64,000 nt of DNA, taken from NCBI GenBank assembly GCA_006386115.1, contig VFIW01000031.1, positions 310,001 to 374,000 of the forward strand. The letters are read 5' to 3'. The notes beneath the pieces were generated by a model that ran no database searches, was not told where the DNA came from, and saw nothing but the letters and a program-made list of their open reading frames with translations. Of this stretch, positions 32,724 to 41,697 are shown piece after piece (position 1 is the first letter of the stretch; each line of letters opens with the position of its first letter). This DNA comes from Globisporangium splendens (lineage: Eukaryota > Oomycota > Peronosporomycetes > Pythiales > Pythiaceae). A program made the translations under genes and the position numbers.

Positions 32724-35700
32724 ATGGTGGTACATGACAGCGCTACTGACGAGGAGCCCGAATCCCAGTCTCGTGACGAACCACGAAGCGATCATGGCGA
32801 CTGCTTTCGTCTTGTCCACTTGAAGGAAGAAGTCCAGAACGTCCAAGAGATCACCAAGCCCATTCTCGACGAGCTTGAGGTGATGCGGCTGAGCTGTTCA
32901 CTGGGCGTGCTGTCGTCCGTGAACCCAAAGGACTTTGAATTCAAGTTGCTGGAAGCCCGCGAGTTTGACGGGGATTTTGCGCGATTTTTACGAAAGGAAG
33001 TGTTTTCTCAGCAAACGAGCAGGACGCCTCCATTCGATGCGCGAGATACGAATGACGACTCCAGCAAGCAGATCCGAGTGATGAGTTTATTCGGGAAGCA
33101 AGCCGAGGTCAAGCAAGAGCTGATCCGGTGGGGATGCTGGTCTGACAATTGTGAGAAGAAGCTGCTGCCGAACCAGCAGGGCATCTTTTGCGTGCATCGC
33201 AGTCACAGTAGCAATGAAGTTCCAGAACCACAATCGGTCTTGATGGTGTTTCCCTGGCTGCAGGATGTGCTGTTTGAGTCCGAGCACCTTCGAGACACGG
33301 CAACGTATGTGCTGCGGTTTCTGACGTCGCTGAGTCCAGATATCACGTGCACTCTGTCTCAAGAAGATGTACAGCGCATTGAAGAAATCGCGACGAAACT
33401 CTCGGCGAGCCAATTTGACGAATGGAAGTCGTACTCTGTTGCCTTTCGTGTCGAAAAACAGCAGGACGAGAGAGACGAAGTGCGGGTGAAGCACGTAAAA
33501 ACCATCGTCCTCCCTGAACTACCTGCTGGACACAATCGGTTTTTAGTCAAAGGGAGCTACCCAGCTGTAGCCGTCCTTCGACTAGCTCCTGCAACCATTC
33601 GAACCAGAACATCAAGAGTCGATTTTACTGACTTTGGGCAATTGTACCACAGGTTGGTCGCGCAGGCGAAGACGCACAAGATCAAGCTACTTTTCAGTGA
33701 ACAGCTCGAGGTGCAGCATCATGAGCAATTGTTAAGCGCAGCGGGACAGATGCCAACTGAAAAGCTTCGTGCGATTAAAGGAGCCTCTGCATTCAAGACC
33801 AAGAACATTGAAGCCAAGTGTAAAGAAGAAGTTGAGCTGCGATTTGAAGCGTATCGAGGTCGACTGATTCAAGCTGCCAGCGCAATCTTCAATGTGGATA
33901 TCTCGTTGAAATCGGGCAGTGCGAAGTGGGCGATTGACAGCGTTAAATCGTGCATTGGAGAACTGAAAGAAGAATTTGCACTCTGGGAACAAGTCGAAGA
34001 AGAAACGAAAACTGTGCTGAATATGCCTATGCGATTATGGAACCAAATGCCCGACATCCACGACTTCTTGTCGAGTCACCCAGACAAAGAAGAGCTTCAA
34101 CGCAACTTTGAGAACATCATGTACAAGAAAGGCAAAACATTTGGCAAAGAACCCGAGGGAGAGCCCATTTTGAAGAAGGCATCAAACGTAATGAGTCGAT
34201 TTGGTGCTTTCGCTGGGAACCTGTTTTCTGGGAAGCAAGAGCGAACTGTTGAATTCCCAGCTGCTTTTCGCGAAGAAATGGAAGTTCCATTGGCTCGAAT
34301 GAAGAACGTGTGGTGGCAAGCAGTCGAGATCATCTTTGATGTTTACCATTCTCACCTTGTGAGTCGGCAGGTAGAAAAGGAAATGCTACAGCTGACCTTC
34401 GATGATGAGCAAGACCGACTCGAGGCGATACGCGACGCATTTGATGAGCTTCTGAACAATTGGTACCACGATTGCAACTTGCCACTGTCAGCGGTAATAA
34501 CCACAAGAAGCCGACATGGAACAATCTACTGCACCATCGAAGAAGAAAATCTTGATCCACCATGTGAGCAACTCGAGATGCAGCGCATCAATACGGCAAA
34601 GACCAGCAGTCATGGAAGCTACAGAGACATCCATTCACTCGGCATCGCAGCACTTCAAACTAATGAGAAAGTGCTGCGCGTGTACTCGGTTCAACAGCAA
34701 GCTTTGCTTATTGTCACCACTTCCCCGTTTGGAACGCACTTCCATCGAGTGAAATTTCCACCGCAAGATTACCGCCTTGTGTCACCGACGAGTAAACCTG
34801 TTGAAATTCGTACTTTTGGGAAAATTGCTACGAGTTGCGATTTCGATTTTGCCCAGCGTACGATCGCATTGGTCCATGGCGCGAGGTCAGTGGTTTTGTA
34901 CAAGTTTAATGAGACGTTTACTTCGATGGAAACGACGAGGAGCATCGACCTTGGCGTTCGCACAACGTTATCACTGCCGTTGCAAGATTTGCTTTTATTG
35001 GATAACGCAATCGTTTTACGAGACCGCACTATGGCATGCCAAGCTGTGAATCTTCGGAGTCAGCAGACTTCGAGAAAAACCGAACTCGTGAGCCCAAGCC
35101 CAAGCAATTGTGTATGGAACAGTGCGATGTTTCCCTTGGCAGATGGTTTGGCTCTCGGTTGTTTCATCGTAAATGGAAACGAGGATGCGTCATCGGCATG
35201 CAAGGAAATCGTTTGCAGTGGCCAAGTGATTGCAATTTCGAGCGACGACCATCGACAAATTCCAGTGTGCATGGATTCCGACGTCGCCATTTTATCACAA
35301 GAAGGCATTTCTGTTCAGTGTGTCGGGGACATGCTGCTCGTCCTTGATCCGGTGACCCAACAGGTCCAGGCACTTCGAACTGATACGACTATTCGAAGTG
35401 ATTCGTACAAGATTCAACACTCACGAGACATTGACGCCGACTGCAACAACGAAAAAGAAAGCCGGGAAGAAGAAAAGTTGGAGCACTGGCTGTGGTCTTT
35501 TTATCACGTTTACGAGAAATTTCCAGTCCAAGGGATGATCTATGGCCACATGGCCAGCTCGTTGATGGAGAGGGCAGTGAAAGTCAGCATCGCGTGCCCT
35601 GCTTCTACACCTGCGATGTTCGAGAGTTTCTGCAAACAGTATTTTCAAAGCATCATGAATCATTTACACAAGCTGAACAAACCGCTTGGTGTGATGGATC

Positions 35701-38700
35701 TAGCTCGCGACATGTTAATGGCACAAATCGATACGGGAGACCAATCGTTTCCAAACGAGTACAAGACCATCCGAGCTCGCAGAGTCAGCTCTTTCCTCCA
35801 AGATTTGATAACATTCATCCCGATTCAAATTTGCCGAGCTGAAGGAAATACGCTGACTGTGATGGTCGATGGTCAAGACAGATCTGGAATCGAGACACAT
35901 ATAAATCAAGCAAAGCAATTGCAGACATTCGACATTGCGCTCTCGATCCGGTTCGGGCTGTTGACTCCGATTTTGGAGTCTTGGCGTGGTCGCTGTGTTG
36001 TGATTACGTCCATGGGGAAACAGTCGACTGGAAAGAGCTACTTTTTGAACCACTTGACCGGGTCTTCGTTTGCAATTGCTGGTGCGCGCTGCACTGACGG
36101 CGCATGGATGACTTTGCGAGTGCTACGGCACGATATCATGCTGATCGTTCTCGACTTTGAGGGGCTCGGTTCTTTTGAGCGAACAGAGCAGGAAGATGTT
36201 TTCCTCTCGGTTTTGAATGCCGCAATCTCCATGTTTACCATTTTTCGAATGGAAATGCGTCTTGACAAGGAAATCGACGATATCTTCTCCAAGTTTCAGA
36301 AAGGAATTCAATTGATCAAGAACGATCCCAAGCTCTTTCGTGGCAAGCTCTATATGAGTGTCAAAGATGTGAATCCGAACGATCAGCGAGGCGTGGTGGG
36401 TGAATTTGTGACCAAGTTTCAGAAGCTCCTGAGTGAAAACAAAGATCACAACTTTTTGAGTGATATGTATTCAGGTCAGCTGGATATCAATTGCTCCCCG
36501 CCACTCGGCACCAGCGGCTACTATCAGTCGTTGACGCATTCCCAGCAGTACATTGAGCATCGTCTCTGCAATGATCCCGATATGGGATTCCCAAGCGGAA
36601 GGTCGTTCTTGGATTGCATCCGCCTTCTGCTCGCTAAGATCTCCATTCTGGACTGGACGTCACTCGACGAGAGCAACCAAAAGATGCAGCTGGCTGAGAT
36701 TCAGTCCAGACTCCCAGGGCTTATCCGGACGGGAACCTTGATTCCGATTGAACACGCATCCGATGCTGGGTATATTCAAGACTTTTTGAAGGAAGACATT
36801 GAAATGGATCGACGCGCCATTGAGATTTGCCTGGAACAAATGGCTGCCGAGTTTCCACCACTTGCAGAAAAGTGGCTGATTCTGGATAGCGCCATCCAAT
36901 TGGACACGCTTCGTGATCAGGATATTGACTTGGGCTTCGATATCTGCAAATTTGATGAAGCCTCGGTTGCAAAAGCGGGTACATGTTTTCTCAGTTTATT
37001 TGACAAGTACTTGGAAGTGTCGGGGACAAGTGCGAATGGGAAACTGGACCGCCAGATGCAAGCCTCATTTGACGTGTTTTTGTCATATTGTGTTTCCCGA
37101 CGCAAGTGGAGAATTCTCACATGGGTGAAATCAATCCTTGGTGACCGACTCCCGGAAGAATGGAAAGCGATGGAGTTACAATACCTTGGTCGGTTCCAGT
37201 TGATTTTAAAGCGATGCCCTCAGAAATGTGACAATTGCCAGCTGGGTTGTATGCAGTCGGGGGTTCACAGTGCGATGCCACACGATTGTGGACTTGGGCA
37301 TGCATGTAAGGGTCGCTGTGAGTACTGTGAGGCAACTGGCCAGCCCGGCAAAACCCCTCTTTGCTCGAAGCAAGCAGGCCACGAAGGGATGTGCGAATGC
37401 GAGTATGGCGATCATACTTGTGGAGAAGCGTGCTGTTTGTCAAGCGCTCCAAATTGTGGTAAGCGATGCTCTGAGAAGATTGGACACGAGGGATCCCATC
37501 AATGCTCTGTGAAGATTCACAAATGCGGTGAGCCGTGCTGCGCCAAGGATTGCCATGGGCGATGTATTTTGAGTATCGAGCAGCCTCACACGGCGCACAA
37601 ATGCGAAGAAGTCCGCTGCATCGAAAAATGCGTAATGGAAGGCTGCACTGAGCTTTGTGGAGCTATGGATCATTTCCACGGCCAAACGGACATTGCAGTT
37701 GCATACTCGCTCGAGAATCCGTCGGAAAAGACTGGTGGAGTGTTCGATGCAGAGTCGCAGGTGCTGGTGACACATATGTGCTCGAAATCCCATGTTTGCC
37801 CAGCGAACTGCTCCGAGAAAGGAAACTGCTACGTCGAAGTGTTCCACAAAGAGTCCACCAAGACGTTTTCCGGCGCGCGAGGCACGTTCCAGTACAAATT
37901 CCAAGAAATGAACGGCTTCCGTAAAAAGTGCTCCCAAGTGCTGCTTCCAGGTCAGCAAACGCACCACGGCGCCCACAGCTGCATCCGCGATGACGGAGAT
38001 CAAGGAAACGAAGGGACTGCAGCAGCTCGGACCATTCACTATTGCGAATACCGCTGTCCGTGTTGCAGCTACTTTTGCCGGAAAGAGTACGGGCACTTCG
38101 GAATGCATGCAACGTCACACGGCAACATGCGGAACACTTACTTTTTGGCCGACATGGAGGATATTGATCTTGGTGAACGCAAGTACAAGGTCGGGGAGCT
38201 CGGAATCGCTGAGATGTGCAATCTGTACTGCTCGAAAATGGGCCGAGAGCATGTCCACTACCTGAATTGCGAACAAGACAGCGCTGAGACTTGCGTGCAT
38301 GGTGGAGATCCAAAGGACCAGCGACGCCACTGTACGCGGAAGCTGGAGCCAAAGCCTGAGCACGGTGTCGATGAAGCTCTTCATGACGAGTTCTGGAAAA
38401 CGCTCGGGTGGGAAGATCCGTGTACGTCAGCTCACGAGCGCGCAGAGTTCGGCAAGTGTTCATATAAGTGTGACGCTCCGAGTCACGACGAGCAAGCATC
38501 GTATTGTGTTCTCCCTGCGTGGCACAAACCAGAAACAAAGCCGGCCGATGACACAACAAACGAATTCTCATACATCCGCGGCCACAAATTCAAGTGTTCT
38601 CATGTGACCGAGACTCCAAACATGCACCATGTGTTTGTTTTGGATTGCTCGGGATCGATGGAAGGTCATGCTTGGGCGGGACTGATGGCAGCCTGGCGTG

Positions 38701-39353
38701 CATACATGCACAACCGAGTGGCGCAAGGTGCATTGGCGGATTTGATATCGGTGGTGACGTTCAATGACGAGGCAAAAATTGAATATGAAGCGCAGAGTAT
38801 TTCGTCGATGCTCGGAGCTGGAGTTCATTTTCGAAATGGACGTACAAGCTACGGCGCAGGTCTTCGTGCGGCAAACGAAGTGATTTCCAGAAATGATTTT
38901 GCGAAGTTCAAGCCCATTCTCGTGTTCTTCTCCGATGGGTACCCGTGCGACAACAATTTCACTGACCTTGCGCGTCACATTGAACAGTCATACGCGAAAT
39001 ATGATTTCAAAATGTTTGCTGTCGGATTTGGCGATGCGCACCTGGAGATGCTCGAGTACGTCGCTGGGATAATGGGTGGCGAGTTTCGGACTGCGCTCAC
39101 AGGCAACGAGCTGAAGAATGCGTTTTACAGCATCTCGACATCCTTGAGCAGTCATGTGGGACTCGCACTGAGTAAACCGTTCCATGAGTGCTTGTGCCCG
39201 ATTTGTCAGCGCGACCTGGCGTCCGAAGATTTGGTTCAGTTGAAGCCATGCCACCATGAAATGCACACTAAGTGTTGGAGACAACTAGCGGCGCAGCCGA
39301 GCGATGGAGCGAAGCCGCTGTGCCCAATGTGCCGCAAGGAAGTATCGGTGTGA
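32724..39353 (+). CDS. Giant VLIG/GBP-like GTPase with NFX1-like Cys repeats, VWA and RING-H2 domains (2,209 residues)
   Basis: One uninterrupted exon. Residues 1-640: helical, no known domain. About 650-900: beta-rich, possibly propeller-like. About 1090-1300: large GTPase; P-loop GKQSTGKS (1098-1105), then RCTDGAWM and switch-II-like LDFEGLGS (1143-1150), an arrangement like VLIG/URGCP and GBP GTPases. About 1498-1650: regularly spaced Cys/His modules (CxxxCxxxCxxxGH) like NFX1 zinc repeats, continuing more sparsely to about 1930. About 1969-2140: von Willebrand A domain with MIDAS DCSGS (1974-1978). 2156-2209: RING-H2 finger (CPIC ... CHHEMHTKC ... CPMC). This suggests a GTP-regulated E3 ubiquitin ligase that may assemble on membranes or cargo; the function is inferred from domains only. 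Confidence 0.9.
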   Translation: MVVHDSATDEEPESQSRDEPRSDHGDCFRLVHLKEEVQNVQEITKPILDELEVMRLSCSLGVLSSVNPKDFEFKLLEAREFDGDFARFLRKEVFSQQTSRTPPFDARDTNDDSSKQIRVMSLFGKQAEVKQELIRWGCWSDNCEKKLLPNQQGIFCVHRSHSSNEVPEPQSVLMVFPWLQDVLFESEHLRDTATYVLRFLTSLSPDITCTLSQEDVQRIEEIATKLSASQFDEWKSYSVAFRVEKQQDERDEVRVKHVKTIVLPELPAGHNRFLVKGSYPAVAVLRLAPATIRTRTSRVDFTDFGQLYHRLVAQAKTHKIKLLFSEQLEVQHHEQLLSAAGQMPTEKLRAIKGASAFKTKNIEAKCKEEVELRFEAYRGRLIQAASAIFNVDISLKSGSAKWAIDSVKSCIGELKEEFALWEQVEEETKTVLNMPMRLWNQMPDIHDFLSSHPDKEELQRNFENIMYKKGKTFGKEPEGEPILKKASNVMSRFGAFAGNLFSGKQERTVEFPAAFREEMEVPLARMKNVWWQAVEIIFDVYHSHLVSRQVEKEMLQLTFDDEQDRLEAIRDAFDELLNNWYHDCNLPLSAVITTRSRHGTIYCTIEEENLDPPCEQLEMQRINTAKTSSHGSYRDIHSLGIAALQTNEKVLRVYSVQQQALLIVTTSPFGTHFHRVKFPPQDYRLVSPTSKPVEIRTFGKIATSCDFDFAQRTIALVHGARSVVLYKFNETFTSMETTRSIDLGVRTTLSLPLQDLLLLDNAIVLRDRTMACQAVNLRSQQTSRKTELVSPSPSNCVWNSAMFPLADGLALGCFIVNGNEDASSACKEIVCSGQVIAISSDDHRQIPVCMDSDVAILSQEGISVQCVGDMLLVLDPVTQQVQALRTDTTIRSDSYKIQHSRDIDADCNNEKESREEEKLEHWLWSFYHVYEKFPVQGMIYGHMASSLMERAVKVSIACPASTPAMFESFCKQYFQSIMNHLHKLNKPLGVMDLARDMLMAQIDTGDQSFPNEYKTIRARRVSSFLQDLITFIPIQICRAEGNTLTVMVDGQDRSGIETHINQAKQLQTFDIALSIRFGLLTPILESWRGRCVVITSMGKQSTGKSYFLNHLTGSSFAIAGARCTDGAWMTLRVLRHDIMLIVLDFEGLGSFERTEQEDVFLSVLNAAISMFTIFRMEMRLDKEIDDIFSKFQKGIQLIKNDPKLFRGKLYMSVKDVNPNDQRGVVGEFVTKFQKLLSENKDHNFLSDMYSGQLDINCSPPLGTSGYYQSLTHSQQYIEHRLCNDPDMGFPSGRSFLDCIRLLLAKISILDWTSLDESNQKMQLAEIQSRLPGLIRTGTLIPIEHASDAGYIQDFLKEDIEMDRRAIEICLEQMAAEFPPLAEKWLILDSAIQLDTLRDQDIDLGFDICKFDEASVAKAGTCFLSLFDKYLEVSGTSANGKLDRQMQASFDVFLSYCVSRRKWRILTWVKSILGDRLPEEWKAMELQYLGRFQLILKRCPQKCDNCQLGCMQSGVHSAMPHDCGLGHACKGRCEYCEATGQPGKTPLCSKQAGHEGMCECEYGDHTCGEACCLSSAPNCGKRCSEKIGHEGSHQCSVKIHKCGEPCCAKDCHGRCILSIEQPHTAHKCEEVRCIEKCVMEGCTELCGAMDHFHGQTDIAVAYSLENPSEKTGGVFDAESQVLVTHMCSKSHVCPANCSEKGNCYVEVFHKESTKTFSGARGTFQYKFQEMNGFRKKCSQVLLPGQQTHHGAHSCIRDDGDQGNEGTAAARTIHYCEYRCPCCSYFCRKEYGHFGMHATSHGNMRNTYFLADMEDIDLGERKYKVGELGIAEMCNLYCSKMGREHVHYLNCEQDSAETCVHGGDPKDQRRHCTRKLEPKPEHGVDEALHDEFWKTLGWEDPCTSAHERAEFGKCSYKCDAPSHDEQASYCVLPAWHKPETKPADDTTNEFSYIRGHKFKCSHVTETPNMHHVFVLDCSGSMEGHAWAGLMAAWRAYMHNRVAQGALADLISVVTFNDEAKIEYEAQSISSMLGAGVHFRNGRTSYGAGLRAANEVISRNDFAKFKPILVFFSDGYPCDNNFTDLARHIEQSYAKYDFKMFAVGFGDAHLEMLEYVAGIMGGEFRTALTGNELKNAFYSISTSLSSHVGLALSKPFHECLCPICQRDLASEDLVQLKPCHHEMHTKCWRQLAAQPSDGAKPLCPMCRKEVSV

Positions 39354-39356
39354 GCT

Positions 39357-39696
39357 GGAGATCTGGTGAGCGACCGTCGTGAATGTGTCTTGTACATCAA
39401 TTACGTAGCTGCATATAGGTGGGGTAACGTTCTGATCATTGCGGTTGGTCAGTGAACTAATTGGACGTTACTGTTTTGCTTGTGACAATCTAATCTGTTT
39501 TCTTGGTTGGCACTGCGGTCGTTTGTTTCCTTTGAGATCTAGGCGTATGAAGTTCACTAGTTGTGAAGCCTGAAGTGCTCGGTTTGAAGAGAAATCAAAA
39601 TATGAATGTGGATCGAGTTGGAGAATTTTGTGGACTCGATAGTGGTGTCTAGTTTTTATTGTCTTTTAGTTTAGGTTTCAAGCCAAACACTTTTCA
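39357..39696. other. Short intergenic spacer between convergent genes
   Basis: AT-rich 340 bp between the 3' ends of the GTPase and HSF genes. No gene or structured RNA seen; presumably both 3' UTRs. Confidence 0.5.
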
Positions 39697-40695
39697 TTAG
39701 TATACTATCGCTGACAACACATCCACCAGTGGAGGCAACATGCCGATACCTCGGTTCCTAATTGATTGCGTTGTCTCCAAGTAGTTGGTCAGCTCCCTCT
39801 GTGGAAGCAACTCTCGAGAGAAAGGTGGAATAGCGATGGAGGGACGAGCACTCGACAACGTCCTCTGTGCAGTCGGCTGCAGCATTGCATGAGCTGTCAG
39901 ATTGGCATCAGCTTCCGGATTGCTCATGACTCGCATGCGCTTGGCTTTGCTTTCATCCACAGAGCAATCTACCGGTCGTTTCCGTTCCTTCATGCTCGCA
40001 ATAATCTTCACATGTGCTTCGTCTTCTGGAAGAGACTTCATTTGGATTGATCCCAGTAAAAATTGCACTTGTAGTGAGCCGCGTTCACACTCTGTTGGGC
40101 TGACGCGCTGGTTGACTGGCACAGGAGAAACATGTCGTACGGATGAGCTACGGTTTTCTGGGAACGGCACTGTCGCTGCTATTCGTGTGCACGATGAAGC
40201 GGCTCGTAGCACGGCAGTATCAGGAAGAATATCTGCACGAGTCGGGCTGTTGGTGGTTTTGCTGCTTGGGTGGGTGGACACTGCAGTGTACGTAAAGCAC
40301 TTTGTACCTGCTTCATTTGGTCGCCGTCTGCATTTATGGCATCGAAATTTAGCACTTGCATCAAAATCGATTTTCTCGAGATCTGCCGGGTGGCCGCGCA
40401 CAAAGAACTTGTGGCGATATGTTTCAGGAACAGCGCACATGAGCCGATCTTGTGCGCTGTGTGGGGTTCGTGGCGACTGGTTCAGTTCCGTGAACCCAAA
40501 CGCGCGCAAGTTCTGTCGAAACGTGCACATGCTGCTCAGGTTGTACTTGGCTTTCATGAGTTTCTGGAGTGCCGCTGGGTCGTAAATGGAAAACGCGCTG
40601 CCGTCGTCGCTCCAGCTGATGATCGATGCGTCTTCCGTGCCCAGAAGCAGGTACAACTTGCGTAAGAATCGCGTGTCTTTCGCCGGGACGCCCAT
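39697..40695 (-). CDS. Heat-shock-factor-type DNA-binding protein
   Basis: 332 residues from the ATG at 40695 (MGVPAKDTRFLRKLY). The frame is open upstream to a GTG at 40863, but the Inr/FPR motif at 40799-40814 lies inside that extension, so the ATG is preferred. HSF DNA-binding domain at residues about 7-110: FLRKLYLLLG, ISWSDDGSAFSIYD, helix-turn-helix FRQNLRAFGFTEL, and YRHKFFVRGHPADLEKI. There is no clear HR-A/B leucine zipper; the C-terminal 200 residues are Ser/Arg/Pro-rich. Oomycetes encode many HSF-like proteins, and this is one of them. It would bind nGAAn-type elements in the nucleus; targets are unknown. Confidence 0.85.
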   Translation of the reverse strand: MGVPAKDTRFLRKLYLLLGTEDASIISWSDDGSAFSIYDPAALQKLMKAKYNLSSMCTFRQNLRAFGFTELNQSPRTPHSAQDRLMCAVPETYRHKFFVRGHPADLEKIDFDASAKFRCHKCRRRPNEAGTKCFTYTAVSTHPSSKTTNSPTRADILPDTAVLRAASSCTRIAATVPFPENRSSSVRHVSPVPVNQRVSPTECERGSLQVQFLLGSIQMKSLPEDEAHVKIIASMKERKRPVDCSVDESKAKRMRVMSNPEADANLTAHAMLQPTAQRTLSSARPSIAIPPFSRELLPQRELTNYLETTQSIRNRGIGMLPPLVDVLSAIVY

Positions 40696-40798
40696 GTCGT
40701 TCTTTGTTCTTGTGATGCGAAGCTTCGCGCAAGGTTTCGCTGAGCGACAAAGGTCGTCGCTGGAGGGTAATTGCCTGTACGCGTGTTCACACCGTGGA

Positions 40799-40814
40799 CA
40801 ATTGGAGAATGAGA
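40799..40814 (-). promoter_or_regulatory. Inr/FPR core promoter of the HSF-type gene
   Basis: Minus strand TCTCATTCTCCAATTG, differing from GCTCATTYYNCAWTTT only at the first and last positions, about 105 nt before the ATG at 40695. Confidence 0.65.
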
Positions 40815-40863
40815 ACTCAGAATGGAGCAGCTCCGATTTTGGCAGTAATCGACCATCACTCAC

Positions 40864-41697
40864 GATAACGAAGCGATGCGAACTTTCTGAATGATGGTCA
40901 TGTCACAGAGATACAAATCAGAAATCTTGTTCCCATATCAGTCGATTCGGATGCGCTGCCGATTCTAGAAGACGCGAGTTCTTTGTGCCAGATGCTTTTC
41001 TCGTTGATAGTAGTAGGTCAGACACGTTTTGGTCTACATCCGGGTATCCTTGGTTAGCTTTTCGAGGATAAGTGAACAGCTATCACCAACATGAATACCT
41101 TTATTACACTTGTAACTACTCTTAAGAACTGAACGCTGCTTCAGTGAATGCCCTGCAATTGATCTCCCGCACCCACCATATGCACCCTCTACTTCCGTGA
41201 CGTCAGTGTAACCCGCATAAACCTAGTTGGTCTGGGTTGATTTGCGGTGGGATTTGCACGCACGACACCGGCACCGTGCCGCGGTCAATGGATGAACCCA
41301 CACAGTAGTCGAATGGAGCCAGTCACAGCACTACAGAGTGAACGCAGTGTGCCCAATTTCGGATGTCGTCAAACTATATGGTGCAAACTTTACTGTACAC
41401 ATTCACCCCTTTCTGCATGTGAAGAGTTTTGAATCCAGAGCATCTGCTACGTGGACTTGTCGTGGTACCGCAGACCAACACTCAGTGGTGCTTTGCCTCA
41501 AGAGATCACTTGGTGTTGTTTATCTTGCCTCATGTGGATGAGCTGGTGGCTCGAAACTCAGATCATACAACTAAAATGAACCCACTATCGAAAGCAATGT
41601 TAATGGTTGACTTTGCAAAGTTGGCTTTCACAGGACGCTACAACAGTGGCCTCGACCTTAACTTGTCTTCTCAGTTTGACCGGAAAACAGCATCAAC
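40864..41697. other. Intergenic stretch, no recognised gene
   Basis: 830 bp between the HSF gene's 5' side and the 3' end of the protease gene. Open frames here (for example 41429-41773 plus) run into the protease 3' end antisense and show no family resemblance. Confidence 0.45.

Noticed and set aside
40696..40863. N-terminal extension of the HSF-type protein to a GTG at 40863
   Set aside because: Non-ATG start, and the Inr/FPR promoter motif at 40799-40814 lies within it.
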